Assembly: GCF_900499005.1 (NCBI RefSeq)
Contig: NZ_LS991316.1
Location: 586,064 to 650,063 of the forward strand
Direction: 5' to 3'
DNA: 64,000 nt
From: Actinomyces culturomici
Lineage (GTDB): Bacteria > Actinomycetota > Actinomycetes > Actinomycetales > Actinomycetaceae
Of this stretch, positions 50,797 to 58,677 are shown one piece after another (the stretch's first letter is position 1; each line of letters opens with the position of its first letter). The notes beneath the pieces are model-generated. The model made no database searches and had not been told where the DNA came from. It was given only the letters and a program-made list of their open reading frames with translations. The translations under genes and the position numbers were made by a program.

Positions 50797-52949
50797 ACGG
50801 CCTCGAGGCGCCCCTCGACCTCCGCCTGCCCGCCGCCACGGCGCGCAAGCTCGCGAAGGCGGGGATCGAGACGGTCGAGGATCTCCTCCTCACCGCGCCT
50901 CGCCGCTACTATCACTGGGGCGCGCTCACCCCGATGTCCCTCCTGCGCGAGGGCGAGGACGCGACGATCCTCGCCGAGGTCGAGTACGCCCGCCTCATCC
51001 CCAACCGCTCGCGCGCCGGCGTCCGCCTCGAGGTCCGCCTCACCGACGGGATCTCGCGGATGAACGCGACCTTCTTCGGGCACAGCGAGTACACGCTCGC
51101 CCCGCACGTCCGTCTGCTCACTCCCGGCGCCTCCTTCCTCTTCGCCGGCAAGGTCGGCTCCTATCGGGGGGCGCTCAGCCTCGTCCACCCGTCCTTCGAG
51201 GGGATGGAGGGGGACGAGGACGCGGCTCGCGAGCGGACCGAGCGGCCGATCCCCATCTACCCCCAGACGAAGGGGCTCACCTCGTGGGTCGTGTCCCGCG
51301 CGATCGGGATGCTCCTCGACGTCCTCACGACCGATGACGTCCCCGACCTCGTCCCCGGGCCGATCCGGGCGCGCCGCCGCCTGCCCGGGCGCCTCGAGGC
51401 CCTGCGGATGCTCCACCGGCCGGCGAACGACGAGGACTCGAAGGAGGCGCGTCGGGCCCTCGCCTGGGAGGAGGCGCTCGTCCTCGAGTGCGTGCTCGCC
51501 GAGCGGCGCATCGGCGCCGAATCCCTCGTCGCGCCCGCCTGCCCCAAGGGCGAGCTCGTCGACGACTTCCTCGCGGCCCTGCCCTTCGCGCTCACCGGCG
51601 CGCAGGAGGCGGCCCTCGCCGAGATCCTCGCCGACCTCGACCAGACCCGCCCGATGCAGCGCCTCCTCCAGGGCGACGTCGGATCGGGCAAGACGGTCGT
51701 CGCGCTCGCGGCCCTTCTCGCCGCCGTCGGAGCCGGGCACCAGGGCGCCCTCGTCGCCCCGACGGAGGTCCTCGCCGGCCAGCACCTCGAGTCGATGACC
51801 GCGCTCGCCGCGGGACTCACGCCGGGCGGCATGCCCGTCGACATCCGTCTCCTCACCGGATCGACGCCGCCGGCCGCCCGTCGCGAAATCACCGCCCGCA
51901 TGGCCGAGGGCGCGCCGATGATCGTCGTCGGCACGCACGCCCTCCTCACCGACTCGGTCGAGTTCGCCGACCTCGGCCTCGTCGTCGTCGACGAGCAGCA
52001 CCGCTTCGGCGTCGAGCAGCGCGACCGCCTGCGCACGAGCGGGGACGGGCGCGCCGCCCACCAGCTCGTCATGACCGCGACCCCGATCCCGCGCACCGTC
52101 GCGATGACGGTCTTCGGGGACCTCGCCGAGGCCCGCATGGACGGCCTGCCCGCCGGTCGTACTCCCGTCGCGACCTTCCTCGTCGATGCCGAGAACCCCG
52201 TGTGGATGGAGCGGCTGTGGGCGAGGGCGGGCGAGGAGGTCCGCAAGGGCGGCCGCGTGTACGTCGTCTGCCCGCGGATCGACGAGGGCGACGAGGTCGA
52301 GGACGCCGACCCCGACGCATCGGGATCGACGAGGCCCCCGCTCGCCTCGGTCGCCGCCGTCGCCCAGACGCTGCGCGGCCTGCCCGAGCTCGCGGGCATC
52401 GGCGTCGCCGAGCTCACCGGGCGCACGCCCGCCGCCGAGAAGGCGCGGATCATGGAGGGCTTCGCCTCCGGGGAGACCGGGATCCTCGTCGCGACGACCG
52501 TCATCGAGGTCGGGGTGGACGTGTCCGCGGCGACGATGATGGCGATCCTCGACTCCCAGCAGTTCGGCGTCTCCCAACTCCACCAGCTCCGCGGCCGCGT
52601 CGGTCGCTCCTCGACGCCGAGCGTCTGCATGGCCGTCCACCGCCACGACCTCGGCGAGGGGACGATGGAGCGCCTCGGCGCCTTCGCCGCGACGACGAAC
52701 GGCTTCGAGCTCGCCGAGAAGGACCTCGAGCTGCGCAAAGAGGGCGACGTCCTCGGCTCCGACCAGTCGGGGCGGGGGAGCCACCTCCGCTTCCTCTCGG
52801 TCCGCCGGGACGCCCGCATCATCGCCGCGGCCCGCGAGGAGGCGATCCGCCTCGTCGAGGCCGACCCGACGCTCGCGACCCAGCCGGCGCTCGCGGCCGA
52901 GCTCGCGCGGACCGCCGGCGCCGACCTCGCGTGGATCTCGCGCTCGTAG
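50793..52949 (+). CDS. recG: ATP-dependent DNA helicase RecG
   Basis: A 718-aa branch-migration helicase that reverses stalled forks and processes Holliday junctions. N-terminal wedge/OB domain ([35 protein letters not shown]), helicase motifs [18 protein letters not shown] (Walker A), [16 protein letters not shown] (DEQH box), [19 protein letters not shown], and [27 protein letters not shown]. Complete length. GTG start overlapping the DAK2 gene. Confidence 0.96.
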   Translation: MNGLEAPLDLRLPAATARKLAKAGIETVEDLLLTAPRRYYHWGALTPMSLLREGEDATILAEVEYARLIPNRSRAGVRLEVRLTDGISRMNATFFGHSEYTLAPHVRLLTPGASFLFAGKVGSYRGALSLVHPSFEGMEGDEDAARERTERPIPIYPQTKGLTSWVVSRAIGMLLDVLTTDDVPDLVPGPIRARRRLPGRLEALRMLHRPANDEDSKEARRALAWEEALVLECVLAERRIGAESLVAPACPKGELVDDFLAALPFALTGAQEAALAEILADLDQTRPMQRLLQGDVGSGKTVVALAALLAAVGAGHQGALVAPTEVLAGQHLESMTALAAGLTPGGMPVDIRLLTGSTPPAARREITARMAEGAPMIVVGTHALLTDSVEFADLGLVVVDEQHRFGVEQRDRLRTSGDGRAAHQLVMTATPIPRTVAMTVFGDLAEARMDGLPAGRTPVATFLVDAENPVWMERLWARAGEEVRKGGRVYVVCPRIDEGDEVEDADPDASGSTRPPLASVAAVAQTLRGLPELAGIGVAELTGRTPAAEKARIMEGFASGETGILVATTVIEVGVDVSAATMMAILDSQQFGVSQLHQLRGRVGRSSTPSVCMAVHRHDLGEGTMERLGAFAATTNGFELAEKDLELRKEGDVLGSDQSGRGSHLRFLSVRRDARIIAAAREEAIRLVEADPTLATQPALAAELARTAGADLAWISRS

Positions 52950-52954
52950 CGCCC

Positions 52955-52960
52955 TATTGT
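52955..52960 (+). promoter_or_regulatory. Probable -10 box of rsmD (leaderless)
   Basis: TATTGT is followed after 6 nt by the ATG at 52967. Confidence 0.55.
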
Positions 52961-52966
52961 GCGGCC

Positions 52967-53536
52967 ATGACCAGAATCGTCGCCGGCTCCGCGAAGGGGC
53001 GCGTCCTCAAGGTCCCGCCCAAGGGGACGCGGCCCACGTCGGAGCGCGTCCGCGAGGCGCTCTTCTCGCGCCTCGACCACATCGGCGTCCTCGAGGGTGC
53101 GCGCGTCCTCGACCTCTACGCCGGTTCCGGGGCGCTCGGCCTCGAGGCCGCCTCACGCGGCGCCGCCTCCGTCGACCTCGTCGAGAAGGCGCCCCAGGCG
53201 GCGAGGATCCTCGCCGAGAACATCCGCGCGACCGGACTGCCCGCCCGGGCGCGCGCCGCCTCGGTCGCGTCCTACCTCCAGACCCGGACGGGCGACCCTC
53301 TCACCGGGGACGTCGACCTCGTCCTCGTCGATCCCCCCTACGACGTGCCGGAGGAGGACCTCGCGGCCGTCCTCGCGCTCCTCGGACCGTGGCTCGCGCC
53401 CGACGCCCTCGTCGTCGTCGAGCGGTCGACCCGCAGCCCCGAGCCGACGTGGCCGGACTTCCTCGTCCTCGAGGACGAGCGCAAATGGGGCGAGACCCGC
53501 GCCTGGTTCGCGGGCCCGCCGGTCGCGGACGCCTAG
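52967..53536 (+). CDS. rsmD: 16S rRNA (guanine(966)-N(2))-methyltransferase
   Basis: A 189-aa SAM methyltransferase: TRIVAGSAKGRVLKVPPKGTRPT, VREALFSRLDH, LDLYAGSGALGLEAASRGA (SAM loop) and the N-methyltransferase motif LVDPPYDVPEE. It methylates G966 of 16S rRNA. Order recG-rsmD-coaD is conserved. A leaderless start is likely. Confidence 0.95.
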   Translation: MTRIVAGSAKGRVLKVPPKGTRPTSERVREALFSRLDHIGVLEGARVLDLYAGSGALGLEAASRGAASVDLVEKAPQAARILAENIRATGLPARARAASVASYLQTRTGDPLTGDVDLVLVDPPYDVPEEDLAAVLALLGPWLAPDALVVVERSTRSPEPTWPDFLVLEDERKWGETRAWFAGPPVADA

Positions 53537-53539
53537 GCT
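53534..53539 (+). promoter_or_regulatory. Probable -10 box of coaD (leaderless)
   Basis: TAGGCT, overlapping the rsmD stop codon, is followed after 7 nt by the coaD ATG at 53547. Confidence 0.5.
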
Positions 53540-53546
53540 GGTCGGC

Positions 53547-54017
53547 ATGACCACCGCCCTCATCGCCGGGTCCTTCGACCCCATCACCCTCGGCCACGTC
53601 GACCTCGTCGACCGGACGCTGCGCTTCGCCGACTCCGTCGTCGTCGCCGTCGGCGTCAACTCCGCGAAGTCCTACCGATTCGACCAGGACGCACGCGTCG
53701 CGATGGTCGAGACCGCGCTCGTGGGGAGGGACGCGCGGATCGTCCGCATGGACGGGACGCTCCTCGAATGCGCGGACGAGGTCGGGGCCGACGTCGTCGT
53801 CAAGGGGGTGCGGACGGCCGCCGATCTCGAATGGGAGCTCACGCAGTCCGTCATCAACCGCGACCTCGGAGGAGTCGAGACCCTGCTCCTGCCCGCCCGG
53901 CCCGAGCTCTCCGTCGTCTCCTCGTCTGTCGTCCGCGAGCTCCTCTCCCTCGGATTGGACGCCTCCCGGTATGTTCCCGCCGCGATTCTCCCGCTCATGC
54001 GGGACAATGACCGGTGA
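53547..54017 (+). CDS. coaD: Phosphopantetheine adenylyltransferase
   Basis: A 156-aa nucleotidyltransferase in coenzyme A synthesis. Visible: AGSFDPITLGHVDLVDR (the T/HxGH motif), VNSAKSYRFDQDARVAM, VVKGVRTAADLEWELTQSVIN and SVVSSSVVREL (ISSS-type motif). Complete length. Confidence 0.96.
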   Translation: MTTALIAGSFDPITLGHVDLVDRTLRFADSVVVAVGVNSAKSYRFDQDARVAMVETALVGRDARIVRMDGTLLECADEVGADVVVKGVRTAADLEWELTQSVINRDLGGVETLLLPARPELSVVSSSVVRELLSLGLDASRYVPAAILPLMRDNDR

Positions 54018-54060
54018 GAGAAGTCGCGGAGACCGCGGCCACCCCGAGCAGGAGGACACG

Positions 54061-54777
54061 ATGGCGAATCCGGACGCGCCGGTGAGCGGCGGAGACGAGA
54101 CCTGGGACGAGAACACGGTGTACGGCCCCTCGACCGTCATCGCGGCCCTCGACCAGATCGAGGCGCTCGTCGAGGCGGCCCGCGCGGTCCCGCTCTCGGC
54201 GTCGATCATGCTCAATCGTGCGGAGATCCTCGACCTCCTCGATCAGGCCCGCGAGGCCCTCCCCGAGGACCTCGTCGCCGCCGACGCGGTCGTCGCCGAC
54301 GCCGACGCCGTCCTCGGACGCGCCGATTCGGCCGCCGAGTCGACGATCGCCGAGGCGAACTCGCGCGCGCAGTCGACCCTCGACCAGGCCGAGGAGAAGG
54401 CCGCCCACATCGTGAAGACCGCGAACGAGAAGGCCGAGCGCACCGTCGCCCAGGCGAACGAGGAGGCCGAGGCGACCGTCAACCAGGCGCGCTCCGAGGC
54501 CGAATCGATCCTCGTCGACGCGAACGCCCAGGCGAAGCGCCTCGTCTCCACCGAGAACATCACCCGCATGGCCGAGGACCGCGGCCGCGAGATCGTCTCC
54601 GAGGCCCGCAAGCAGGAGGCGGCGCTGCGCGAGGGCGCCGACGACTACGTCGCGAAGTCCCTCGGCGAGCTCGCCGGGCTCCTCTCCGACCTCCAGCGCC
54701 GTACCGACGCGGGGCGCCGGACCATCGCCGAGCGCCACGGCGTCGACGTCACCGACATCGGCCTCGACCATGAGTGA
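54061..54777 (+). CDS. DivIVA-like coiled-coil protein
   Basis: A 238-aa acidic protein: GPSTVIAALDQIEALVEAAR, NRAEILDLLDQAREALPEDL, then an Ala/Glu-rich coiled coil of about 110 residues with regular 11-residue repeats (AEANSRAQSTLDQAEEKAAH, QANEEAEATVNQARSEAES), and DYVAKSLGELAGLLSDLQRR at the C-terminus. Homologues between coaD and the DUF177 gene in actinobacteria are often labelled DivIVA or septum initiation proteins, but the N-terminal DivIVA motif is not clear. ATG at 54061; overlaps the DUF177 gene by 8 nt. Confidence 0.8.
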   Translation: MANPDAPVSGGDETWDENTVYGPSTVIAALDQIEALVEAARAVPLSASIMLNRAEILDLLDQAREALPEDLVAADAVVADADAVLGRADSAAESTIAEANSRAQSTLDQAEEKAAHIVKTANEKAERTVAQANEEAEATVNQARSEAESILVDANAQAKRLVSTENITRMAEDRGREIVSEARKQEAALREGADDYVAKSLGELAGLLSDLQRRTDAGRRTIAERHGVDVTDIGLDHE

Positions 54778-55333
54778 ATCGCCGCTCGTCCTCTCCCTGG
54801 TCGCCCTGTCCCGTCAGATCGGGTCGACGCGCCACGAGGAGCGGACCTGGATCGCGCCCGTGGATCTCGGCACGCCCTCGATGCGCGTCGCCCCGGGCTC
54901 CGAGGTCCCCCTGTCGATCGATCTCACGAGCGTCGACGAGGGCGTCCTCGTTCGCGCGACGACCTCCGTCGACCTCGAGGGCGAGTGCGTCCGTTGCCTC
55001 GACCCCGTCGTCGCCCACCACGAGATCGACGCCTCCGACGTCTACTTCGAGACCGCCCCGGCGATCGACGAGGAGGACCCTGAGGCCGACGAAGTCCTCC
55101 TCATCGGCCGACACGACACGATCGACCTCGAGCCGCTCCTCCGCGACGCGATCATCACCCTCGTCGACGACCGGCCCCTGTGCCGCCCCGACTGCTCGGG
55201 CCTGTGCGACGTCTGCGGAGAGAAGCTCGACGACCTGCCCGAGGATCACTCCCACTTCGTCGTCGACCCGAGGCTCGCCTCCCTCCAGGCGCTCCTCGAG
55301 GACGCGCCCGAACGACCGAACGAAGCCGACTGA
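54770..55333 (+). CDS. DUF177 (YceD) protein
   Basis: A 187-aa YceD-family protein with CVRCLDPVVAHHEID and CRPDCSGLCDVCGEKLDD, four cysteines that probably bind zinc. YceD is linked to 23S rRNA maturation. Usually rpmF (L32) follows; here the next gene is rnc 6 nt later. Overlaps the preceding gene by 8 nt. Confidence 0.9.
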   Translation: MSESPLVLSLVALSRQIGSTRHEERTWIAPVDLGTPSMRVAPGSEVPLSIDLTSVDEGVLVRATTSVDLEGECVRCLDPVVAHHEIDASDVYFETAPAIDEEDPEADEVLLIGRHDTIDLEPLLRDAIITLVDDRPLCRPDCSGLCDVCGEKLDDLPEDHSHFVVDPRLASLQALLEDAPERPNEAD

Positions 55334-55339
55334 AGCCGA

Positions 55340-56062
55340 ATGTCACGCGCGAAGCACCTGCCCGTCCCCCCGAGAACCGACACCGAGAGCCTCGTCGAGG
55401 CGTGGGGGGCGGCCATCGACCCCGAGCTCCTCGAACTCGCCCTCGTCCACCGCTCCTACGCGAATGAGGCGGGCGGCATCCCGAACAACGAGCGCCTCGA
55501 GTTCCTCGGCGACGCGGTCCTCTCCGTCATCGTCGCCGACCGCCTCTTCCGCGATCATCCCGACGTCGACGAGTCCGACCTCTCGCGGATGCGCGCGGCC
55601 ACCGTCTCCCAGGAGCCCCTCGCGCAGGCGGCCCGCAGGATCGGTCTCGGCGACTACATCTCCCTCGGCAAGGGAGAGTCCGGATCGGGCGGGCGCGACA
55701 AGGACTCGATCCTCTCCGACACCTTCGAGGCGATGATCGGCGCCACCTACCTCACGAGCGGCCTCGAGGAGGCGCGCCGCGTCGTCCTCGCGAACCTCGA
55801 TTTCCTCCTCGCGCAGGCCGAGTCGCGCGGCTCCCACCACGACTGGAAGACCCTCTTCGTCGAGACCGCGGCCGCGCTCGGGCTGGGCGACGTCTCCTAC
55901 GAGGTCGAGGGCGAAGGCCCCGATCATCAGCGCGTCTTCACGGCCACCGCCTTCGTCGAGGGGCGCGAGGGGCCGATCGCGACGGGGACGGCCTCGTCGA
56001 AGAAGCACGCCGAGACCGCGGCCGCCGAGGCCGCGGTCCGCGCCCTCGAATCGGGTCGCTGA
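55340..56062 (+). CDS. rnc: Ribonuclease III
   Basis: A 240-aa double-strand-specific endonuclease. Catalytic signature NERLEFLGDAVL (residues ~50-61), SDTFEAMIGATYLTSG with the second acidic residue, and a C-terminal dsRNA-binding domain (HHDWKTLFVETAAALG ... ASSKKHAETAAAEAAVRAL). It matures rRNA and cuts structured mRNAs. Last gene of the recG-to-rnc run. Confidence 0.95.
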   Translation: MSRAKHLPVPPRTDTESLVEAWGAAIDPELLELALVHRSYANEAGGIPNNERLEFLGDAVLSVIVADRLFRDHPDVDESDLSRMRAATVSQEPLAQAARRIGLGDYISLGKGESGSGGRDKDSILSDTFEAMIGATYLTSGLEEARRVVLANLDFLLAQAESRGSHHDWKTLFVETAAALGLGDVSYEVEGEGPDHQRVFTATAFVEGREGPIATGTASSKKHAETAAAEAAVRALESGR

Positions 56063-56192
56063 CCCGTCGGCCCGCTTCTGCCGGCGCCCCGCCCCGGCCG
56101 CGTGCGCGGAGGTGCCCGAGGAGGATCCGCGCACTTCGGTGACATGCGGTGACACCGGGGCGGACGCGGACGAACACGGACCTTCGACCCGC

Positions 56193-56198
56193 TAGGAT
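56193..56198 (+). promoter_or_regulatory. Probable -10 box of the response regulator (leaderless)
   Basis: TAGGAT is followed after 6 nt by the GTG at 56205. Confidence 0.55.
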
Positions 56199-56204
56199 GG
56201 CCGG

Positions 56205-56858
56205 GTGAGTGAGAACGCCCATACCACGTCCCCCATCCGCGTGATGATCGTCGACGATCACGAGATCGTCCGACGCGGTATCGCGGAGATCGTCGACCGC
56301 GCCGACGAGCTCGAGGTCGTCGCCGAGGCCGGCACCGTCGAGGACGCGCTGCGCCGCGCGGACCTCGTGCGCCCGGACGTCATCCTCGTCGACCTCCAGC
56401 TGCCCGACGGGACCGGCATCGACATCATGAAGTCGCTCGCCGAGACGCACCCGGCGATCCTCCCCATCGTCCTCACCTCCTTCGACGACGACGAGGCCCT
56501 CGCCGAGTCCCTCAAGGTCGGCGCCCGCGCCTACGTGCTAAAGACCGTGCGCGGCGCTGAGATCACCGACGTCGTCAAGGCGGTCGCCGGCGGGCGCGTC
56601 CTCCTCGACGAGCGCACGCTCACGCGCCGCCGCGCCGACCACGACGATCCGACGGCGGATCTCACGCCCTCGGAGCGCAAGGTCCTCGAGCTCATCGGCG
56701 ATGGCCTCTCGAACCGCGAGATCGGGGAGAAGCTCGGCGTCGCGGAGAAGACCGTAAAGAACCACATCACCTCGCTCCTGTCGAAGATGGGCCTTCAGCG
56801 GCGCACGCAGGTCGCGGCGTGGGTCGCCGGCCAGCGCGCCGCCGCCTGGAGGAACTGA
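56205..56858 (+). CDS. NarL/LuxR-family response regulator
   Basis: A 217-aa regulator. Receiver domain: IVDDHEIVRRGIAEIV, the phosphorylated Asp in VILVDLQLPDGTG, Thr of VLTSFDDDE and Lys of VLKTVRGAE. C-terminal LuxR HTH: LTPSERKVLELIGDGLSNREIGEKLGVAEKTVKNHITSLLSKM. It faces the histidine kinase at 57040-58677, which is its probable partner, and so may control the cyd operon. DevR/DosR-like in layout. Confidence 0.9.
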   Translation: MSENAHTTSPIRVMIVDDHEIVRRGIAEIVDRADELEVVAEAGTVEDALRRADLVRPDVILVDLQLPDGTGIDIMKSLAETHPAILPIVLTSFDDDEALAESLKVGARAYVLKTVRGAEITDVVKAVAGGRVLLDERTLTRRRADHDDPTADLTPSERKVLELIGDGLSNREIGEKLGVAEKTVKNHITSLLSKMGLQRRTQVAAWVAGQRAAAWRN

Positions 56859-56877
56859 CCTCCATTTCTGCTCGAGA

Positions 56878-56903
56878 GCGGGCCGTCCCTCGGGGCGGCC
56901 CGC
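56878..56903 (+). terminator. Terminator after the response regulator
   Basis: GCGGGCCGTCCC (56878-56889) pairs over 12 bp with GGGGCGGCCCGC (56892-56903, one G-T pair), then TTCGTCGT. Confidence 0.7.
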
Positions 56904-56934
56904 TTCGTCGTGCGTGGACCATCTTGGCGATCTT

Positions 56935-57024
56935 GTCAGTGCGCGGCGGCTTCGTGCGTGTGTGGCGGCGCACCACCGGGTGTGACCCGCCGAACGTCGA
57001 GAAAGCCGCCAAACGCGTGTTGAC
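56935..57024. repeat. Long hairpin repeat (copy 2) between convergent genes
   Basis: The right half (56988-57022) matches 1783-1816 closely, including CCGCCAAACGCGTGTTG, and the left half (CGGCGGCTT...TGTGTGGCGG) is a decayed version of the other arm. It lies between the ends of the response regulator and kinase genes, as copy 1 lies between convergent genes. Confidence 0.7.
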
Positions 57025-57039
57025 GGGCGGAGCCCGCCG

Positions 57040-58677
57040 TCAGTCGAGCGGGGCGCTCCAGTTGAGCGTCGCGCCGAGCCCGCCGATGCCCGGGCCGAGT
57101 GCGAAGGTTCCGCCGTGCCGGCGGGCCCGCTCCTTCATGTTCGCGAGGCCCGAATTGCGTGTGCGGGCCGGGGCGATCCCGCGCCCGTCGTCGGCGATCG
57201 TCACGGTCACCGAGCCGGACGCGCCCTGCCCCGCGACGTCGACGGTCACCGCTCCTGCGGTCGCGTGCGCGTGGCGGGCGATGTTCGACAGCCCCTCGCG
57301 GACGACGGCGACGACGTCGTCCGCGAGGTCGAGGTCGATGCGGGCGTCGATCTCGTCCATCTTGCCGGCTTCTGCGTCCTCGACCTCGTTGATCGCCGTC
57401 CCGTCGAGGGTGATGAGGAGCGAGGGCGCGAAACCGAGGTAGGAGCGGGTGAGCGAGGATTCGCGGCGGATCCGCTCGACGAGGCCGACGGTCTGGTCGG
57501 GCTCGCGGAGGTTGTGGACGATCGCGCGGATCTGGCGGACGGCCTCGTCGATGGAGGCGAGCGCCCGATCGAGGGTCGCGGTCGCGGCGGCGGGGTCGAA
57601 GGTGCCGGCGGCGACCTCCTGCTTCGCGGCGTCCAGCTGCATGCCGGTCGCGAAGAGCTGCTGGATCGCGAAGTCGTGGAGGTCCCGGCCGATGCGGTCG
57701 CGCTCGTCGAGGAGCGCGGCGACGTCCTCGGCGTGGCGGGCCGACGCGAGTTCGAGCGCGAGGGCGGCCTGCGAGGCGAGGGACTCGGCGAGCGAGAGCT
57801 CGGAGTCATCGAACTCGGGGGCGCCGATGCGGCGCAGGAGGATGAGGACGCCGACGGAGTTGCCGCGCGTGCGCAGCGGCGCGTAGAGGGCCGGTCCGAA
57901 GGCGCCGAGCTGGGGGACGCGGAGCGTCTGCGCGCGGGCCATCGAGTCGACGATCATGCCGGTGCCCTCGTGGAGGGCGGACATCGCACGACCCTCGGGC
58001 GGGAAGACGACGCCGAGGAGCGAGTCGGCGAGATAGCCGTCGATGATCTCGGCAGCCCAAGTGTCGCCGACGGACGGGAGGACGATGATCGCCGTGTCGG
58101 CGCGCGAGACCTCGCGGACGGTGCGGGCGATGAGCTCGAGGGCCTCCTCCTCGTCGGCGCCCTCGAGCATCGTCGTCGTCAGCGACTGGGAGGCGGAGAT
58201 CCACCGCTCAGTGCGGCGCGCGTCCGCGTAGAGGTGCGCGTTCTCGACGGCGATGCCCGCGGCCGGGGCGAGGGCCGTGAGGACGTCGACGTCGGAGTCG
58301 GTGAAGCCGCCGGGCTTGCCGGTGAGGTAGAGACGTCCGTAGACCTGCTCGTGGACGAGGATCGAGACGCCGAGGAAGTTCTCGATGCCGGGGGCGCTGA
58401 TGTCCTCGAGCTCGGCGGTGTCGTCGACGCGCAGGTGTCCGCGCGGGGGGATCTGGGCGACGAGGACGGCGGGGACGTGCGGGGATTCGGAGCCGTCGCG
58501 GTGCTCGATGAGCATCGAGGTCGCGCCCCAGGTGTCGAGGACGGAGAGCGCCCCGTAGGGCGAGCGGGTGAGGCGGCACGCCTGGTCGACGAAGCTGCGG
58601 AGCGCCGACTTGAGGTCGAGGGTGCTCGTGAAGTCGAGCGCGGCCTCGAGCAGGGCGTGGTCGAAGCGATCGGTCAT
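57040..58677 (-). CDS. GAF-domain sensor histidine kinase (DevS/DosT-like)
   Basis: A 545-aa cytoplasmic kinase. Two GAF domains are visible (about 15-160, SALRSFVDQACRLTRSPYGALSVLD, and 185-330, SRADTAIIVLPSVG), then a HisKA_3 dimerisation box with the phospho-His in RDRIGRDLHDFAIQQLFATGMQL near 355 and an ATPase domain (VVREGLSNIARHAHA, IADDGRGIAPARTRNSGLANM). This is the layout of mycobacterial DevS/DosT, which sense O2/NO/redox through a GAF haem; the haem ligand is not established here. It overlaps cydC by 4 nt, so it is made with cytochrome bd. Confidence 0.9.
   Translation of the reverse strand: MTDRFDHALLEAALDFTSTLDLKSALRSFVDQACRLTRSPYGALSVLDTWGATSMLIEHRDGSESPHVPAVLVAQIPPRGHLRVDDTAELEDISAPGIENFLGVSILVHEQVYGRLYLTGKPGGFTDSDVDVLTALAPAAGIAVENAHLYADARRTERWISASQSLTTTMLEGADEEEALELIARTVREVSRADTAIIVLPSVGDTWAAEIIDGYLADSLLGVVFPPEGRAMSALHEGTGMIVDSMARAQTLRVPQLGAFGPALYAPLRTRGNSVGVLILLRRIGAPEFDDSELSLAESLASQAALALELASARHAEDVAALLDERDRIGRDLHDFAIQQLFATGMQLDAAKQEVAAGTFDPAAATATLDRALASIDEAVRQIRAIVHNLREPDQTVGLVERIRRESSLTRSYLGFAPSLLITLDGTAINEVEDAEAGKMDEIDARIDLDLADDVVAVVREGLSNIARHAHATAGAVTVDVAGQGASGSVTVTIADDGRGIAPARTRNSGLANMKERARRHGGTFALGPGIGGLGATLNWSAPLD

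Noticed and set aside
52277-52294. GATCGACGAGGGCGACG in recG as a copy of the dispersed element
   Set aside because: It encodes the normal CPRIDEGDE stretch of RecG and the match stops after the core.
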